DNA of 64,000 bases, from assembly GCA_947683625.1 (NCBI GenBank), contig CANTUR010000629.1:1426001-1490000 (forward strand), read 5' to 3'. Below are positions 21,210-33,811 of this stretch, in pieces. The notes under the pieces were generated by a model, which saw nothing but the letters and a program-made list of their open reading frames with translations, was not told where the DNA came from and did no database searches. Both the position numbers and the translations under genes were made by a program. Source of the stretch: Mallotus nudiflorus. Lineage: Eukaryota > Streptophyta > Magnoliopsida > Malpighiales > Euphorbiaceae. Positions within the stretch are counted from its first letter, which is position 1. Every line of letters starts with the position of its first letter.

Positions 21210-21712
21210 CGTCACACTCGTAATTTAACTCTAAATATATTTATATTTATTATGTATTGTATTTACATTTGATTTAATTTAAGTGTCAATTAGTGTGTGT
21301 ATATATATATATAGTTATATCGAAAAAACTCAATTGTAGCAAATGATTGTTCTTAATTGAACAATTGAAAACTTAGGATTTATAGGTAACTTAAATATTT
21401 CATTAAGGATCAAAAGAAGTATTTTATATATTATTTAATTAATTTCTTTGGGAATATTGTGAACTACCATAGATAAGAAGAAAGAAAAAAAGAAAGAAAG
21501 AAAGAAAAGAAAAAGGGGAAAGATGGCTGATTCATTTCCTCTTATAGAAGTGACTTTTCAAATAAAATTGAAGCTGTAAAGTACAATTAAGACTATGATC
21601 TTCATCCTAGAAACTTTGGTGATTGATTTAGTAAGTAATTTTAGTGTTTTTGTTGATTTAATTTAACGGTTCTTAAGTTGCAGAATTCGGGTTTGATAAT
21701 TCTGGTTTATTA
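21210..21712 (+). repeat. Gypsy A left LTR, first part
   Basis: Collinear with 33812-34315: AATTGTAGCAAATGATTGT, ATTTCATTAAGGATCAAAAG and AACTTTGGTGATTGATTT occur in both. It contains a (GAAA)n tract at 21478-21520, also present in the right LTR at 34099-34135. It ends at the TATTA target site of Copia 2. Confidence 0.9.
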
Positions 21713-21931
21713 TGTTGAGGAAGTAAATATGTTTATTGTATATATTAGGAAGTAAATATTTGTATACAATTAGGAATAAAGTTCTATTCTATTTGGGATG
21801 TTATTCTATTCCTAATTAGGTTGTGATTAAGATTTCTGTATGTATATATAAGGGATGTAACACTTCTTTGAATATAATGAAAAAATATTTCCCTTGAATT
21901 TTCTCTCTTTTTCTCTGAATTTTATTCTTCA
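21713..21931 (+). repeat. 5' LTR of Copia element 2
   Basis: TGTTGAGGAAGTAAATATG to TTATTCTTCA. TATA box TATATATAAG at 21843-21852. Followed at once by the primer-binding site. Confidence 0.96.
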
Positions 21932-21949
21932 TGGTATCATAGCATATCC
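21932..21949 (+). other. Primer-binding site of Copia element 2
   Basis: TGGTATCATAGCATATCC directly follows the LTR. It matches initiator tRNA-Met except for a G-to-T-type change in CAGAGC. Confidence 0.8.
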
Positions 21950-22028
21950 ATTGAAATTGATTTTTTTTTTTTGAATTCTTGAAATTGTATTTTTTTTCTT
22001 CCTTTGAATTCTTTGAATCTTCAAAATC

Positions 22029-25000
22029 ATGACCACCGAAAACACATTCATCATATCCCATGAAACACCCAATTTTATTTAAACCCCTCAAGATAATTCT
22101 CCATTTTCCACAGGAATTATTCTTGATGATACGAGTTATACTCTATGGTCACAGATCATGGAGATGCAAATTGGAGGCAGAAATAAATTTGGCTTTCTTA
22201 ATGGCACTACGCCAAAGCCACCTATAGGAGATAAAACATTGGAAACTTGGCTCCTTGATAATAACCAACTAAAAAGTTGGCTGATTGATGCCATGAGTTC
22301 GACATTGATGCAGAGATTCATCCGTCTTCCAACAGCAAAGGAGATATGGGATGCTATCTCAAAAACTTTCTATGATGGATCTGACGAAACTCAGTTATTT
22401 GAATTGAATCAAAAATCATTCACTACACGTCAGAATGGTAAGCCATTACCTGCATACTATAATGAATTGGTTGGAATATTTAAGGAAATCGATGCTCGGA
22501 CGTGTACACAAGGGGAGGATGTTAATGGAGTAGTATCACTCCATAAGCATATTACCTGGCTTTGAACACATATTTTCCTAGCCGGGCTTGATTCAGAATT
22601 TAATAATGCTCAGAGTGAAATACTCCAGAAGGATCCATCTTTTGATCTCGAGTCTAGTTATGCATATGTCCGGTAAGATCACAACTAGTGACATACGATG
22701 GAAGAGCCGAAGATACTACCAGACCAGTCTGTCCTTGTAGTAGCTCAGACTCGTCCCCAGTTCAAAGGAAAAATACCAAGTAATCCTATCACATACACCT
22801 GTACTCATTGTGGCGAAGTTGGACACTCAAAGGAATCGTGCTATGAAATTGTGGGATATCCGGAATGGTGGGATTTCAATAGGAAGCCTCGTAAGAAGCT
22901 TGGCAAAGCTGCAATTGCTACTACTCAACCAAGTGGTGATCCTGATACCACTTCAGGTATGACAAATATTACTCGAAATAATACATGGATTATTGATACA
23001 GGTGCTACTGATCATATGACAAACTCCACTCACCATCTAACATCTATCCGTCCTTCAACCCAATAAAATATTCTAACCACTAATAGAGGCATGACACTAA
23101 TCACTCATGAGGGATCAGTATCTAACTCTGACTCTCTTAATTTAGATACTGTTCTTGCTATTCCATCTCTTTCTTGTAATCTACTATCTGTTGGCCAAAT
23201 CATTGAAACCTTGAATTGCATTGTCAAATTTTGGCCTAATTATTGTGTATTTCAGGACATTGTAACAAACTGGATTCTTGGCTCTGGTGTTAAACGTGGA
23301 AAGTTGTACTATCTTGAGTTGCATGATGATTCAAAATAAAAGTCAAGTCAAGTTCATAAGGTTAGGAGCAGTAGTTCGAGTAAAGACTAAGTAATCTTGT
23401 GGCATCGACGTCTTTGTCATCTTTCTTTTCATTATCTTAAACAAATAAAACCGAATTTATTTTTAAACATCACAGACTCAGAATTCAAGTGTGATGTTTG
23501 TGAATTGGCCAAAGGCCATCGAATTTCTTATATACTGAATTATAATAAAAGTTCCATTCCATTTATGACCATTCATTCTGATGTCTGGGGACCTGCTCGA
23601 ATTCCTACTCTATCTGGTGCTTGATATTTTATAACGTGTATTGATGAATGTACCCGGATGACCTGGGTATCACTACTTTCAAACAAAGGAGATGTGTGCT
23701 TCAAGTATCAAGACCTATACAACATGGTGGCTACACAATACCAGAGTAAAATCTAAGTCTTACAGTTTGACAATGGTGGGGAGTATGTTAACTCAATTGT
23801 CAATGATTTCTGCCACAAAAAGGGCATTTGCCACCAAACCTCATGTGCCGGCACTCCTCAACAAAATGGTATAGCCAAATGAAAGAACCGACAGTTATTG
23901 GAAGTTATCCGAGCATCACTATTTGACATGAATGTTCCTCGAGAGTACTGGAGAGAAGCTATTCGATCCACTGCGTACCTCATAAACTGGACACCATCAC
24001 GAGTACTCGATTTTAAGACTCCTCTTTAGAAACTTTAGGAACTTGTCATATCTCCACCCTTCAATAATTTTGAACCCTGAGTTTTTGGATGCTCGACATA
24101 TGTTCATCAGACACTCGGCAAATTAGACCCTCGAGCTATCCGGTGTATCTTTGTTGGCTATACAAATTTACACAAGGGATATCGATGTTATGATCTGAAT
24201 ATAAAGAAGATGTATGTCACTCTGGATGTTCGGTTTCATGAAAATAGTCCTTTCTTCTCCAACTTTGAGTGTTCTCTTTAGGGGCAGGAAAATTTAAACC
24301 TCTTTGAGCTTCAAGATAGCATTCTGAATATTCCAAATCTGAGTCTCCAAAATATTTTGAGTATTCTGAGCTTCTCACCTGGATAGACATCTGGTGTTTT
24401 GAGTACGAGCATCTCACCCGCATAGACATATGGTATTCCGAGTACGAGCATCTCACCCGAACAGACATCTGGTATTCTGAGTATGAGCATCTCACCCGGA
24501 CAGATCATCAAAGAAAATTCGAGTAATCAAGATAGTACATTTTCCCAACCCACACCAGAAGCTGAAGAAACTCCAAATGCAGTGCATAATAAGGTAAACT
24601 TGTCTCTTTTAATTCTAAATAATGAGCCTCGTTATCCTTCTAGAATCAATAGAGGGGTTTCGAATAAACAATATGATCTAGACCTTCATACCAAAGCTAA
24701 ATACCCTATCAACAACTTTATATCAACCAATCGTTTGTTTAACTCATATGCACTTATTGTAAATCAATTATCTACTGTATCTATTCCGAGTAGTGTGCAG
24801 GAAGCCTTAGATGATCAGGATTGGAAGAAAGCTATGAATGATGAAATGGATGCATTATAGAAGAACCGAACGTGGGATCTTGTTCCTCTTCCAGAAGGAA
24901 AGAAAACGGTGGGGTGCAGGTGGATATTCATTATCAAACTCAATCCAGATGGAAGCATAAATTGATATAAAGCTCGATTGGTAGCAAAGGGGTATACTCA

Positions 25001-26312
25001 GAAGTGTGGAATTGACTATAAAGATACATTTGCCCTAATAGCAAAAATGAACACCATTAGAGTCCTTATTTCCATAGCTGTCAACCTAGACTGGCCTCTT
25101 TGACAATTTGATGTAAAGAATGCATTTTTGAATGAAATCATAGATGAAGAAGTATATATGGATCCACCAACTAGAATTAAATGTACTGACCGAGTATGCA
25201 AATTAAAAAGAGCATTGTATAGACTCAAGAAATCACCTCGAGCGTGGTTTGGACATCTCTCAACCTTCAAGAGGAAGCTCGGATATAAGCAAAGTGATGC
25301 TGATCACATACTATTCATCAAACAGAAGTTAGGTAAAGTCACTACGCTGATTGTATATGTTGATGATATAGTGGTCACTAGAAATGATTCGAGTGAGACA
25401 ATAAACTTGCAAAGACAGTTAGCATCCGAGTTTGAACTTAAGGATTTGGGTAACTTGAAGTATTTTTTAGGAATTGAAGTTGTAAGATTAGCTCAAGGAA
25501 TTTCTCTTTGCCAATGAAAGTATGTAATGGATCTACTGACAGAGACAAGGATGCTTGATTGTAAGCCAGTCGAGACTCCCATTAAAGTCAATCATGGATT
25601 TTCAATCCTAGAAGAACAAGTTCCAACTAATAGAGATCAATATCAAAGGTTGGTGGGAAGGTTGATTTACCTATCTTATACTCAGCCAGACATTACTTAT
25701 GCAGTAACTGTTGTAAGTTAGTTCATGCATTCTTTGAGTAAAGAACATATGAATGCAGTATACCGAGTATTAAGATATCTAAAGTCTTCTCCGGGTAAAG
25801 GGTTATTCTTTGGGAGGAATAAGGATTATGAAATGACCAACTATACTGATGTTGATTGGGCTAGAGATCAAACTGATCAAAAATCAAAGTCCGGGTACTT
25901 CACATTTATTGGAAATAATTTAGTCACCTGGAGAAGCAAGAAACAGAAAGTTATAGCAAGGTCAAGTGCTGAAGCTGAGTTTAGAGGAATGGCTCATGAA
26001 GTATGTGAGTTGCTCTGGGTAAGGCGAATTATTCAGGATCTGGGATTAAAACATCCAAAGCCTATATTGTTACATTGTGATAACAAGGCAGCCATAGCAA
26101 TTACAAACAATTCGGTTCAAAATGATCGAACTAAGCATGTAGAGGTTGACAGACATTTCATAAAATATCATCTGAACCAAAGGAAAATTGATCTTCCATA
26201 TGTTTCATTTCATACTCAACTAGCTGACATCCTCACAAAGGCTGTATCCGAAAAAGCATTCTACAACTCACTTGGCAAGTTGGGAATGATTGACATACAT
26301 TCACCAACTTGA
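22029..26312 (+). pseudogene. Copia element 2 gag-pol polyprotein remnant
   Basis: Start ATG 22029-22031 (MTTENTFII), stop TGA 26310-26312. Gag (UBN2-like) includes LETWLLDNNQLKSWLI near 22240 and ends in CTHCGEVGHSKESC near 22800-22843. Protease WIIDTGATDHM near 22987; GAG-pre-integrase LWHRRLCHLS at 23398; integrase HSDVWGP near 23578, FDNGGEY near 23768 and PQQNGIAK near 23860 (the catalytic Glu is Lys); RT DVKNAFLN near 25112 and YVDDIVV near 25358; RNase H to the end with ARSSAEAEF and HCDNKAA. The last 195 codons are intact. Internal stops include 22072, 22563, 23621, 23879, 25516 and 25721, so no full polyprotein is made. A 13-residue tandem repeat lies between integrase and RT. Confidence 0.93.
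24362..24507 (+). repeat. 39-bp tandem repeat in the integrase-RT linker
   Basis: Four units: 24362-24394 (33 bp, lacking 6), 24395-24433, 24434-24472, and 24473 to about 24507. The unit length is a multiple of three and encodes a Ser-rich 13-residue repeat of the type TSGILSTSISPEQ. Family members lack such a repeat as far as I recall. Confidence 0.9.
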
Positions 26313-26319
26313 GGGGGAG
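26309..26319 (+). other. Polypurine tract of Copia element 2
   Basis: TTGAGGGGGAG immediately precedes the 3' LTR and overlaps the stop codon. Confidence 0.85.
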
Positions 26320-26527
26320 TGTTGAGGAAGTAAATATGTTTATTGTATATATTAGGAAGTAAATATTTGTATATAATTAGGAATAAAGTTCTATTCTATT
26401 TAGGATGTTATTCTATTCCTAATTAGGTTGTGATTAGGATTCCTGTATGTATATATAAGGGATGTAACCCTAATGAAAAAATATTTCCCTTGAATTTTCT
26501 CTTTTTTTCTCTGAATTTTATTCTTCA
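26320..26527 (+). repeat. 3' LTR of Copia element 2
   Basis: Same ends as the 5' LTR. It lacks about 11 bases after GGGATGTAAC. Confidence 0.96.
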
Positions 26528-26532
26528 TATTA

Positions 26533-28975
26533 TTCTTTATAATTCAATGATATCTTGATCTAGAGAGCTCCAAATTAAATGTTATTTAATGATCTTAAAC
26601 CTTTGAAGAATTATTTAAAATTTGTTCTCTAATTGGGTATGCCAGATGAAACAACTTCTATTCTTCTTCCGGTGCTTGCTTTCACTCGTTGAAAGAGTTT
26701 CTCAGGGAGCTGTTGATGCTTTCTTTATAGGATGTTGAAGAGTTCTTGCCCACGGATCACACTAAAGAGATCCATTTTCTTTGCCGAGGAATGACTTAGA
26801 ATATGATTACTTTCTCGAGATTCCCATGCCCTTGAGTTTGATCTGATTCAGTCTCTATGTTAGGGTAATAAGAGAAAACATTTTAGTGCTCAGTTGTCAG
26901 TTTTTTGAGCTGATTATGATTTGTTATATATAAATTAATTTGTAGGTGTCCAATTGGTGTGAAATTTTTAAAGCATATTGTAGACATATATATCTAAGAT
27001 TTATTAAAATTTCAGCTCAAAATTCCTTTTTTATAAGTCCTAGAAAATTTTCAAACTTAGCTATGAAAGTATCCATTTTGATTATCTGAACCAGGTTTAC
27101 AAAGTTCATGAGTTAAAACTAGTCTAGATACTTTTAGTATATCTTGAGCTAGGAAACTCAAAATTGAGTTTAGTTTAATTCTAAGAAAACATAAAAAAGA
27201 GTTCTATAAAATGTTTAATTTTTTATCTAGAGCTAATTATGCCTAAATAATTGTCTAATAGACTTGTACTTTTTATTGCTCAATCTATGTGAGTAATTAA
27301 GCTACTTGTAATGTGATCTTTACAATTTTATTTGTGGTTATTAGATGGAAGTTAAATTTTCATTGAAGGTACTAGACATAAAAAAATATGTCTAGTTACA
27401 ATTTGAGGTTAAAATTCCTTTTCTACAAGTCAAAGCAAGTTTTCTAATGTAGGCCTTAAAACAGCTCTGATAGAGTTAATGAGGCTAATTTGTAGAGTTA
27501 AGTTAATTTGCATATTTTGCATATAATTTAGGGGTTGCATGGTTAGGTCAATATGTGAGATTGTTATATTGATAATTTATTAATGAAATTGCATGTTTTA
27601 GGTGCTAGAAAATGCAAGGTAAGTGCATGTGCAAGTTAAGCAAATTTGATGAACTGGGTTTGTATTTTTATAGGCTGTTTGATGAGGAGATGTTTAAACC
27701 CTTAAAATATTTTTATATTAGCAATTAAATGAGCTTTTTTTGTTATTTTATGAACTGGATTTGATGTATTGAAATTGATTTAATTTAGCTTCTTATTACT
27801 TGAATTATTCAAGCTTTGAAACAATAAAAAGGTTTCAAATTCACAAGTTAAAGGTGTTACTACATTATGCCTTTATTTTGTAACCTGAATGAGATTTATT
27901 TTAGTTACTTGATGATTTAAATGAGTCATAATTAGATTGGTTTTATTCCTTTGAATTTTGATGAGAAGTGGTTTGATTTTTAATACTATGATGAGTTATA
28001 AATGTGATAAAATGGTTTTAATAAATTTTGGATGAAATGATATTTGTTTTGTGTATTACCTCCCTATATGAGATGAATGAATGTGTTGAGGTGATATATG
28101 CACATTTGAGATTATGTTGGTTGTTATTGCACAATAAACAATAGGGCACTTGATTACAAGACAGTGAAGAAAGAAGGGTCAGTATGTGCTAATGTAGTTG
28201 AAGGGTTAGCCTTTGGTGTGCCTAGAGAGTGAGTTTGTGATGACCTATATGTTATGGTTGAGTTGTGATGTTTGTTATAGGGATGATTAATACAAATAAA
28301 AGGTTGTATTGATATTTACAAAGGCACATGTTTCAATTGATTAAGCTTTGAATATGTTTGAAAGCAAGATTGAATTTGATATTTTGAGTGAATGATAATT
28401 TGATTATTAAATGCTTTAGTATTTTAATTTGAGATTTTTATTATATTTAATTTAGTTAAACTATTTTCTACTTGTAACATTTATTCATTAAGTATTTTTG
28501 TACTCATTGTACTCTATTTTATAAATATTTTTAGATAGTAGGGCTTGATAGTTGGTGAACAGAGTTGAGTGTGTGGATAGAAGTTTCATAATAAGGTTGG
28601 TAAACATCCTCGTTAGAGTAGCCTTGTTTCTTTATTTTTTTAAGATTTCTATATAAGTGTTATACAATATTGGTGGCTAAGCCATATTTAAAAATGTAAT
28701 ATTTATATTGTCCAATTATTTTGTAAATATTTTACTATTTATAAATAGATATTTTACTATTTATAAATAGTATTTCACTATTAAAAAAACACAGTACTTT
28801 AAAAGTTCTTATTCTTTATATGTAACGTAGTACAACACTAAACTTTTATAAGAGATTAATTTTAAATCCTCTTACAAATATAAGGATATTATAATAAAAT
28901 TTTATTAAACTGAGCAATTTGTTTGGTGATTGGTTTTAAATGTCAATCTCGGGCTATATGAGATAAGGTATGATA
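26533..28975 (+). repeat. Gypsy A left LTR, second part
   Basis: Resumes with ATCTTGATCTAGAGAGCTCC (26552), collinear with 34328-36560 of the right LTR. No coding signal. It holds a 28740-28775 A/T repeat (TATTTTACTATTTATAAATA twice) also seen in the right LTR. Confidence 0.88.
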
Positions 28976-28979
28976 ATTT

Positions 28980-28991
28980 TGGTATCAGAGC
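28980..28991 (+). other. Primer-binding site of gypsy A
   Basis: TGGTATCAGAGC, complementary to initiator tRNA-Met, five bases after the inferred LTR end. Confidence 0.85.
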
Positions 28992-29069
28992 TTTGCTAAA
29001 TAGTCCTTTAAAATATGCATTTATTGTAGTTTGATGAAATTTTGAAAATATTTTTTTTATATTTATAGG

Positions 29070-32000
29070 ATGCCACCAAGAAGGAACCATGGTAGGCCAC
29101 CTAAACGAGCGAAAGTTGGCCAACGGGGTAGTGACATAGCAGAGTCTAGGGGTAGTGCTAATCCTAAGATAAAGTATGAGACTAGGACCCCTATTGTTGA
29201 GCAACCTCCACCTTCCCCACTCAATGTCATACCTATATTGCAGCTTGATCCCATAATACTTGCACAAACTATTATTGCTACTTTAGCAGCTTAAAAAGAG
29301 AGGAGAAGGCCTAGTGATATAATTGAACATGCTAAGAAATGTGGGACATTTAAATTTCATAGCTCTATTGATTCTTAAGAGGCAGACAAATGGTTGAGAG
29401 CTACAGAGAAAGTATTTAATACACCTGCATTAACTGAGGCATAGAAAATTGATAATATGTATAGCCTTCTACAAGATATGGCAAATGCTTGGTTTGCTTC
29501 GATTAGATTATTACATGGATGTCAGTTAATTTCAGATGTATTTAATACTGAGTTATATAGGGAATACTTGATAGAAGCATTCAAGGCTGAAGGCATAATA
29601 AGTTCATTGTTTTAAAATAAAGGGCAATGTTAATATGAGAATACATAGATAAATTTGAAGAGTTATATAAGTATGCATAAGATATTTTCCCAAGTCAAGC
29701 TTAGAAATGTTATAAGTTTAAGAAGAGCCTATAAATTGTATTGAAGAATGAATTATCACTATATGAAGGCCATAATTTTAGGGTCTGGGTTAAGAAAGCA
29801 ATAAGTGAAACTGAGAGAGTAAAAAGAGCAAGAGGGCAAGTCAAAGGCTTCAGTTTGGGTAGGGAAGCAAAAAGGATTCAATAAAGGAACTGGTACATCT
29901 CAATAAAGGCCAAAGACAAAAGGATTCAGAGGCAGTAGAGGGCCGTGGACTTGGACAGGCACTAATAAATCATAGTCTTTTTAGTTCAGTCAGAGCTTTA
30001 TGAGACAACCTATGGTTAGTGTAGGTAGTTCATTCAGAAGGACCACACCCTGTACTATTTATGATCGTGTTCACAAGGAAGGAGATTATAGGAAGAGGAA
30101 TATTCAGTGTTTTCAAATGTGGTGGATTCAAACACATTAGGAGGGATTGTCCTAATTTTGCACAGTTTGGCACCAGTATTGGTAAAGGAGTCCAAATAAT
30201 AGCTGGTAGAAGGGGTAGGACTTCTAGATTTGGTAGAGTTATAGGTAGAGGTTTAGGAGCTACTGTTAATCGAGAGGGTGGTGCATTCATATGGATATAA
30301 CCTACTTAGCTTGTACAGATAGAGAGACCTTCAGTGCAACCTAAGGTCTTTGCTATGACACAACAATAGGCAACATCATTATATGATGTTATTTCTAGTA
30401 GGTTAACTATCTTTGGTGAGAATGCTTATGCTTTAATTGATCTGGGTGCAACTCATTCATTCATTGCATCATTTTCCACATCATGCATACCAAAAGAAAA
30501 AGTGTGATGGACTAGGGTTTGGTTGTAGATATGCTAGTGGGTGAATTAGTGATTTGTAGACATGTTTATCGGGGTTATAAGCTAGAATTTGGGGTTTAAA
30601 AATTAAAAGTTGACTTAGTGCCATTGCTATTACAATGTTTGATGTCATTATTGGCATGGATGTTTTAACCAACTATCAGTTAATAATTTATTGATATAAA
30701 AATAAAATAGAGTTCCGGATGCCTATAGGTAGTAGAATTGTGTTTAGAGGTGAGAAGGGTCTAAAGCATTATAGCATGGTTTCAGCACTTACAGTTAGAA
30801 GAATAATGAGAAAAGGGTGTAAAGCATTCTTGGCATATGTCATTAACACTAAAAAAGAGGGGTAAAATCTTAATAGTCTTCCTATGGTAAATGAGTTTGT
30901 AGATATATTTCTAAAAGATCTTTCGGGATTGCCACCTAATAGAGAGATTGAGTTTTATATTCATTTGCAGCTAGGGACAACTCATATTTCTTAAGCTTCA
31001 TATAGAATGGCTCCATTAGAATTGAAAGAATTGGAGGTGCAATTACAAGAATTACTTGATAAAGGCTACATTAGACCTAGTGTATCACCTTGGGGTGCTC
31101 CAATTCTGTTTGTGAAGAAGAAGGATGGTACCATAAGATTATGTATTTATTATAGATAATTGAATAAGGTTACTACACGTAAAAAGTATCCATTGCCATG
31201 GATTAATGACTTTTTTGATCAACTGTAAGGAGCTAGAGTATTTTCAAAGATTGACTTGAGGTCTGGGTATCACCAGTTGAAGATTAAGGTAGCAGATGAG
31301 CCTAAAACAATATTTAGAACTCGATATAGGCATTATGAATTCCTAGTGATGCCATTCATGTTAACTAATGCTCCTACTGCATTTGTGGATTTGATGAACA
31401 AAGTATTCAAGCCTTATCTGGATAACTTTGTCATTATGTTCATTGATGATATTTTGGTGTATTCACAGTCAAAGGAAGAGCATGTTGAGCATTTGAGGAT
31501 TGTGTTATAGACATTGAGAGATAAACAAATTTATGCCAAGTTTAGCAAGTGTGAATTCTAATTAGAGAAAGTGGCGTTTCTAAGGCATGTCATCTCGACT
31601 GAGGGAGTGTATGTTAGTCTTAAGAAGATTAAAGCAATTCTTAGTTAGAAACCACCTACTAATGTACATGAAGTGCGTAATTTTCTGGGGTTGGTACGCT
31701 ATTATAAGAGATTTGTGCAGAACTTTTCTATCATTGCTTCACCTTTAACAGAACTGCTAAGGAAGAATGTAAAGTTTGTCTAGAATGAAGAATGCTAATA
31801 CAATTTTGATAAATTAAAGGCATATTTAACTTCAACACTAGTGTTAACACTACCAGTGATGGGGCTAGAATATATTATGTACAATGATGCATCAAGAAAT
31901 GGTTTGGGCTATGTACTGATGCAACAGGGTAAAGTGGTAGCCTACACTTCTCGACAGTTAAGGCCACATAAGTTGAACTATCCTACATATGACTTAGAGC

Positions 32001-33772
32001 TAGTAGCAATTTTTTTTTTGCTTTAAAGATTTGGAAATATTACATATATGGTGAGAAGTGTCAATTTTTTACAAATCATAAAAGCTTAAAGTACATATTA
32101 AGTCAGTAATAGTTGAACTTAAGGTAAAGAAGATGGATTAAGCTTCTAAAAGATTATGATTTCACCATTGAATATCACCTAGGGAAAGCTAATATGGTAG
32201 CAGATGCACTTAGCAGGAAGTCCTTAGGTAACTTATCTTACATTAATTCTATGAGAATTCCATTGTTAATTGAATTGAGGGCCTTGAATATGGAGTTAGC
32301 TCAGGGTGAGAAAGGGGCATTTCTTGCTACTTTAAAAATTTGACTAATGTTGATTAATAGAGTTAGGGAGGCATAGAGTCAGGATGAACAGATGGTAAAG
32401 ATTAAAGAGCAAGTCTAACAGGGTAATAGGGCAGACTTTGTAATTTGAGAGGATGATACTTTATTATATTGGGGCATATTATGTGTACCTAATGTTAAAG
32501 TTTTGAAAAGAGAGATAATGGAGGAAGCATACAATTTAGCATATGCTATGCATCTTGGAAGTACCAAAATGTACTGTACTTTGAAAGATAATTATTGGTG
32601 GTCAAGGATGAAGAAAGACATTGTAGAGTTTAAGGCTAGATGTTTGGCTTGATAATAACTTAAAGCAGAACATCAACACCCAGCAGGAGCATTACAACCT
32701 CTTCCTATTCCTGAATAGAAGTGGCAGCATATTACAATGGATTTTATAGTGGGATTGCCTAGAACTCAGTAGGGACATGATGCATTTTGGGTGATTGTTG
32801 ATCGAGTCACTAGATTAGCTCACTTCTTACATGTGAAAGTGAGTTATCACTAGATAAACTTATTGAAATGTATATCAGAGAAGTGGTTAGATTGCATGGT
32901 GTTCCATTTTCTATTGTATCAGATAGGGATCTAAGATTGACATCCAAAATTTGGCCAGTTTGTAGCATGCTTTGGGTACTAAGTTGAGGTTTAGTATAAC
33001 TTTTTATCCTCAAACAGATGGCTAGTCATAGAGGATAATCCAAACATTATAAGACATGCTTTAAACTTGTGTGATGGAATTGCATGGTAGCTGGGATAAA
33101 CATCTACTTTTAATGGAATTTGCCTATAATAACACCTTTCATTCTAGTTTGGGAATGGCACCTTATAAAGCACTAAATGGTAAGAAGTATAAAACTCTAG
33201 TTTATTGGGATGAAGTTAAGGAAAGACAATTAGTTGGTCTAAATATTATGCAAATGACAATAAAGAAGGTTCAACTAATTTGACATTGACTTAAAGAAGC
33301 CCAAGATAGACTAAAATGTTATGCAAACTTAAAAAGGGAACTGATTGAATATGATGTGGGTGACAAGGTCTTCCTAAAGATTTCACCTTGGAAAGGAGCC
33401 TTGCGGTTTGGTAAAAGGGAAAAATTAAGCCCTAGGTATATTGATCCATATAAGGTGATTGAGAGGATTGGTCTAGTAGCCTATAAGTTGGCCTTACCTT
33501 CAGAATTGTCTTAAATTTGTAATGTTTTCCATGTGTCGATGTTAAAGAGGTATAAGAGTGATCCTAGTCACCTTTTGCAAGCCTAACCTGTAGAATTGAC
33601 AGAAAACTTATCTTATGAAGAAGAGCCAGTTGCAACTGTTACTAAGGAAACTAAGGTGTTGAGAAATAAAATCATACCTTTGGTGAAAGTGTTATGGAAA
33701 CACCATTGGAGTGAGGAAGCTACTTAGGAGTAAGAGGATGACATAAGAAATCAATACCCTTATTTCTTTTAG
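29070..33772 (+). pseudogene. Gypsy A gag-pol polyprotein remnant (chromovirus)
   Basis: Start ATG 29070 (MPPRRNHGRPPKRAKV), end TAG 33770-33772. Gag core near 29340-29580; zinc knuckle near 30105-30150 reading VFKCGGFKHIRRDC, with the first Cys replaced. Protease LIDLGATHSFI near 30440. RT includes VKKKDGTIRLC, DLRSGYHQLKI and FIDDILVYS (31440-31466). RNase H YNDASRNGLGYVL near 31881. Integrase has YWWSRMKKDI, MDFIVGLPR and a decayed core. The tail has FLKISPWKGALRFGKREKL and a chromodomain-like end (KIIPLVKVLWKHHWSEEAT). More than 20 premature stops are scattered through it, commonly TAA/TAG at Gln or Trp positions. It resembles the Tekay type of chromovirus. Confidence 0.92.
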
Positions 33773-33799
33773 CATAATTTCAAGGACGAAATTTCCAAA

Positions 33800-33811
33800 G
33801 GTAAGGAGAAT
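33800..33811 (+). other. Polypurine tract of gypsy A
   Basis: GGTAAGGAGAAT directly before the right LTR start TGTCACACC. Confidence 0.75.

Larger units (their letters stand above)
21713..26527 (+). mobile_element. Copia element 2, inserted in gypsy A left LTR, TSD TATTA
   Basis: 4,815 bp. TATTA lies at 21708-21712 and 26528-26532. Short LTRs (21713-21931, 219 bp; 26320-26527, 208 bp) differ by eye in about six substitutions and one indel of roughly 11 bases, making this one of the youngest insertions here. A primer-binding site, gag-pol and polypurine tract are all recognisable. Confidence 0.96.

Noticed and set aside
24362..24507. CRISPR-like array
   Set aside because: The 39-bp units are contiguous with no spacers, lie in a retrotransposon coding frame and occur in a plant genome.
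28980..28991. tRNA gene fragment
   Set aside because: Only the 12-base primer-binding complement is present, directly after an LTR; there is no tRNA body.
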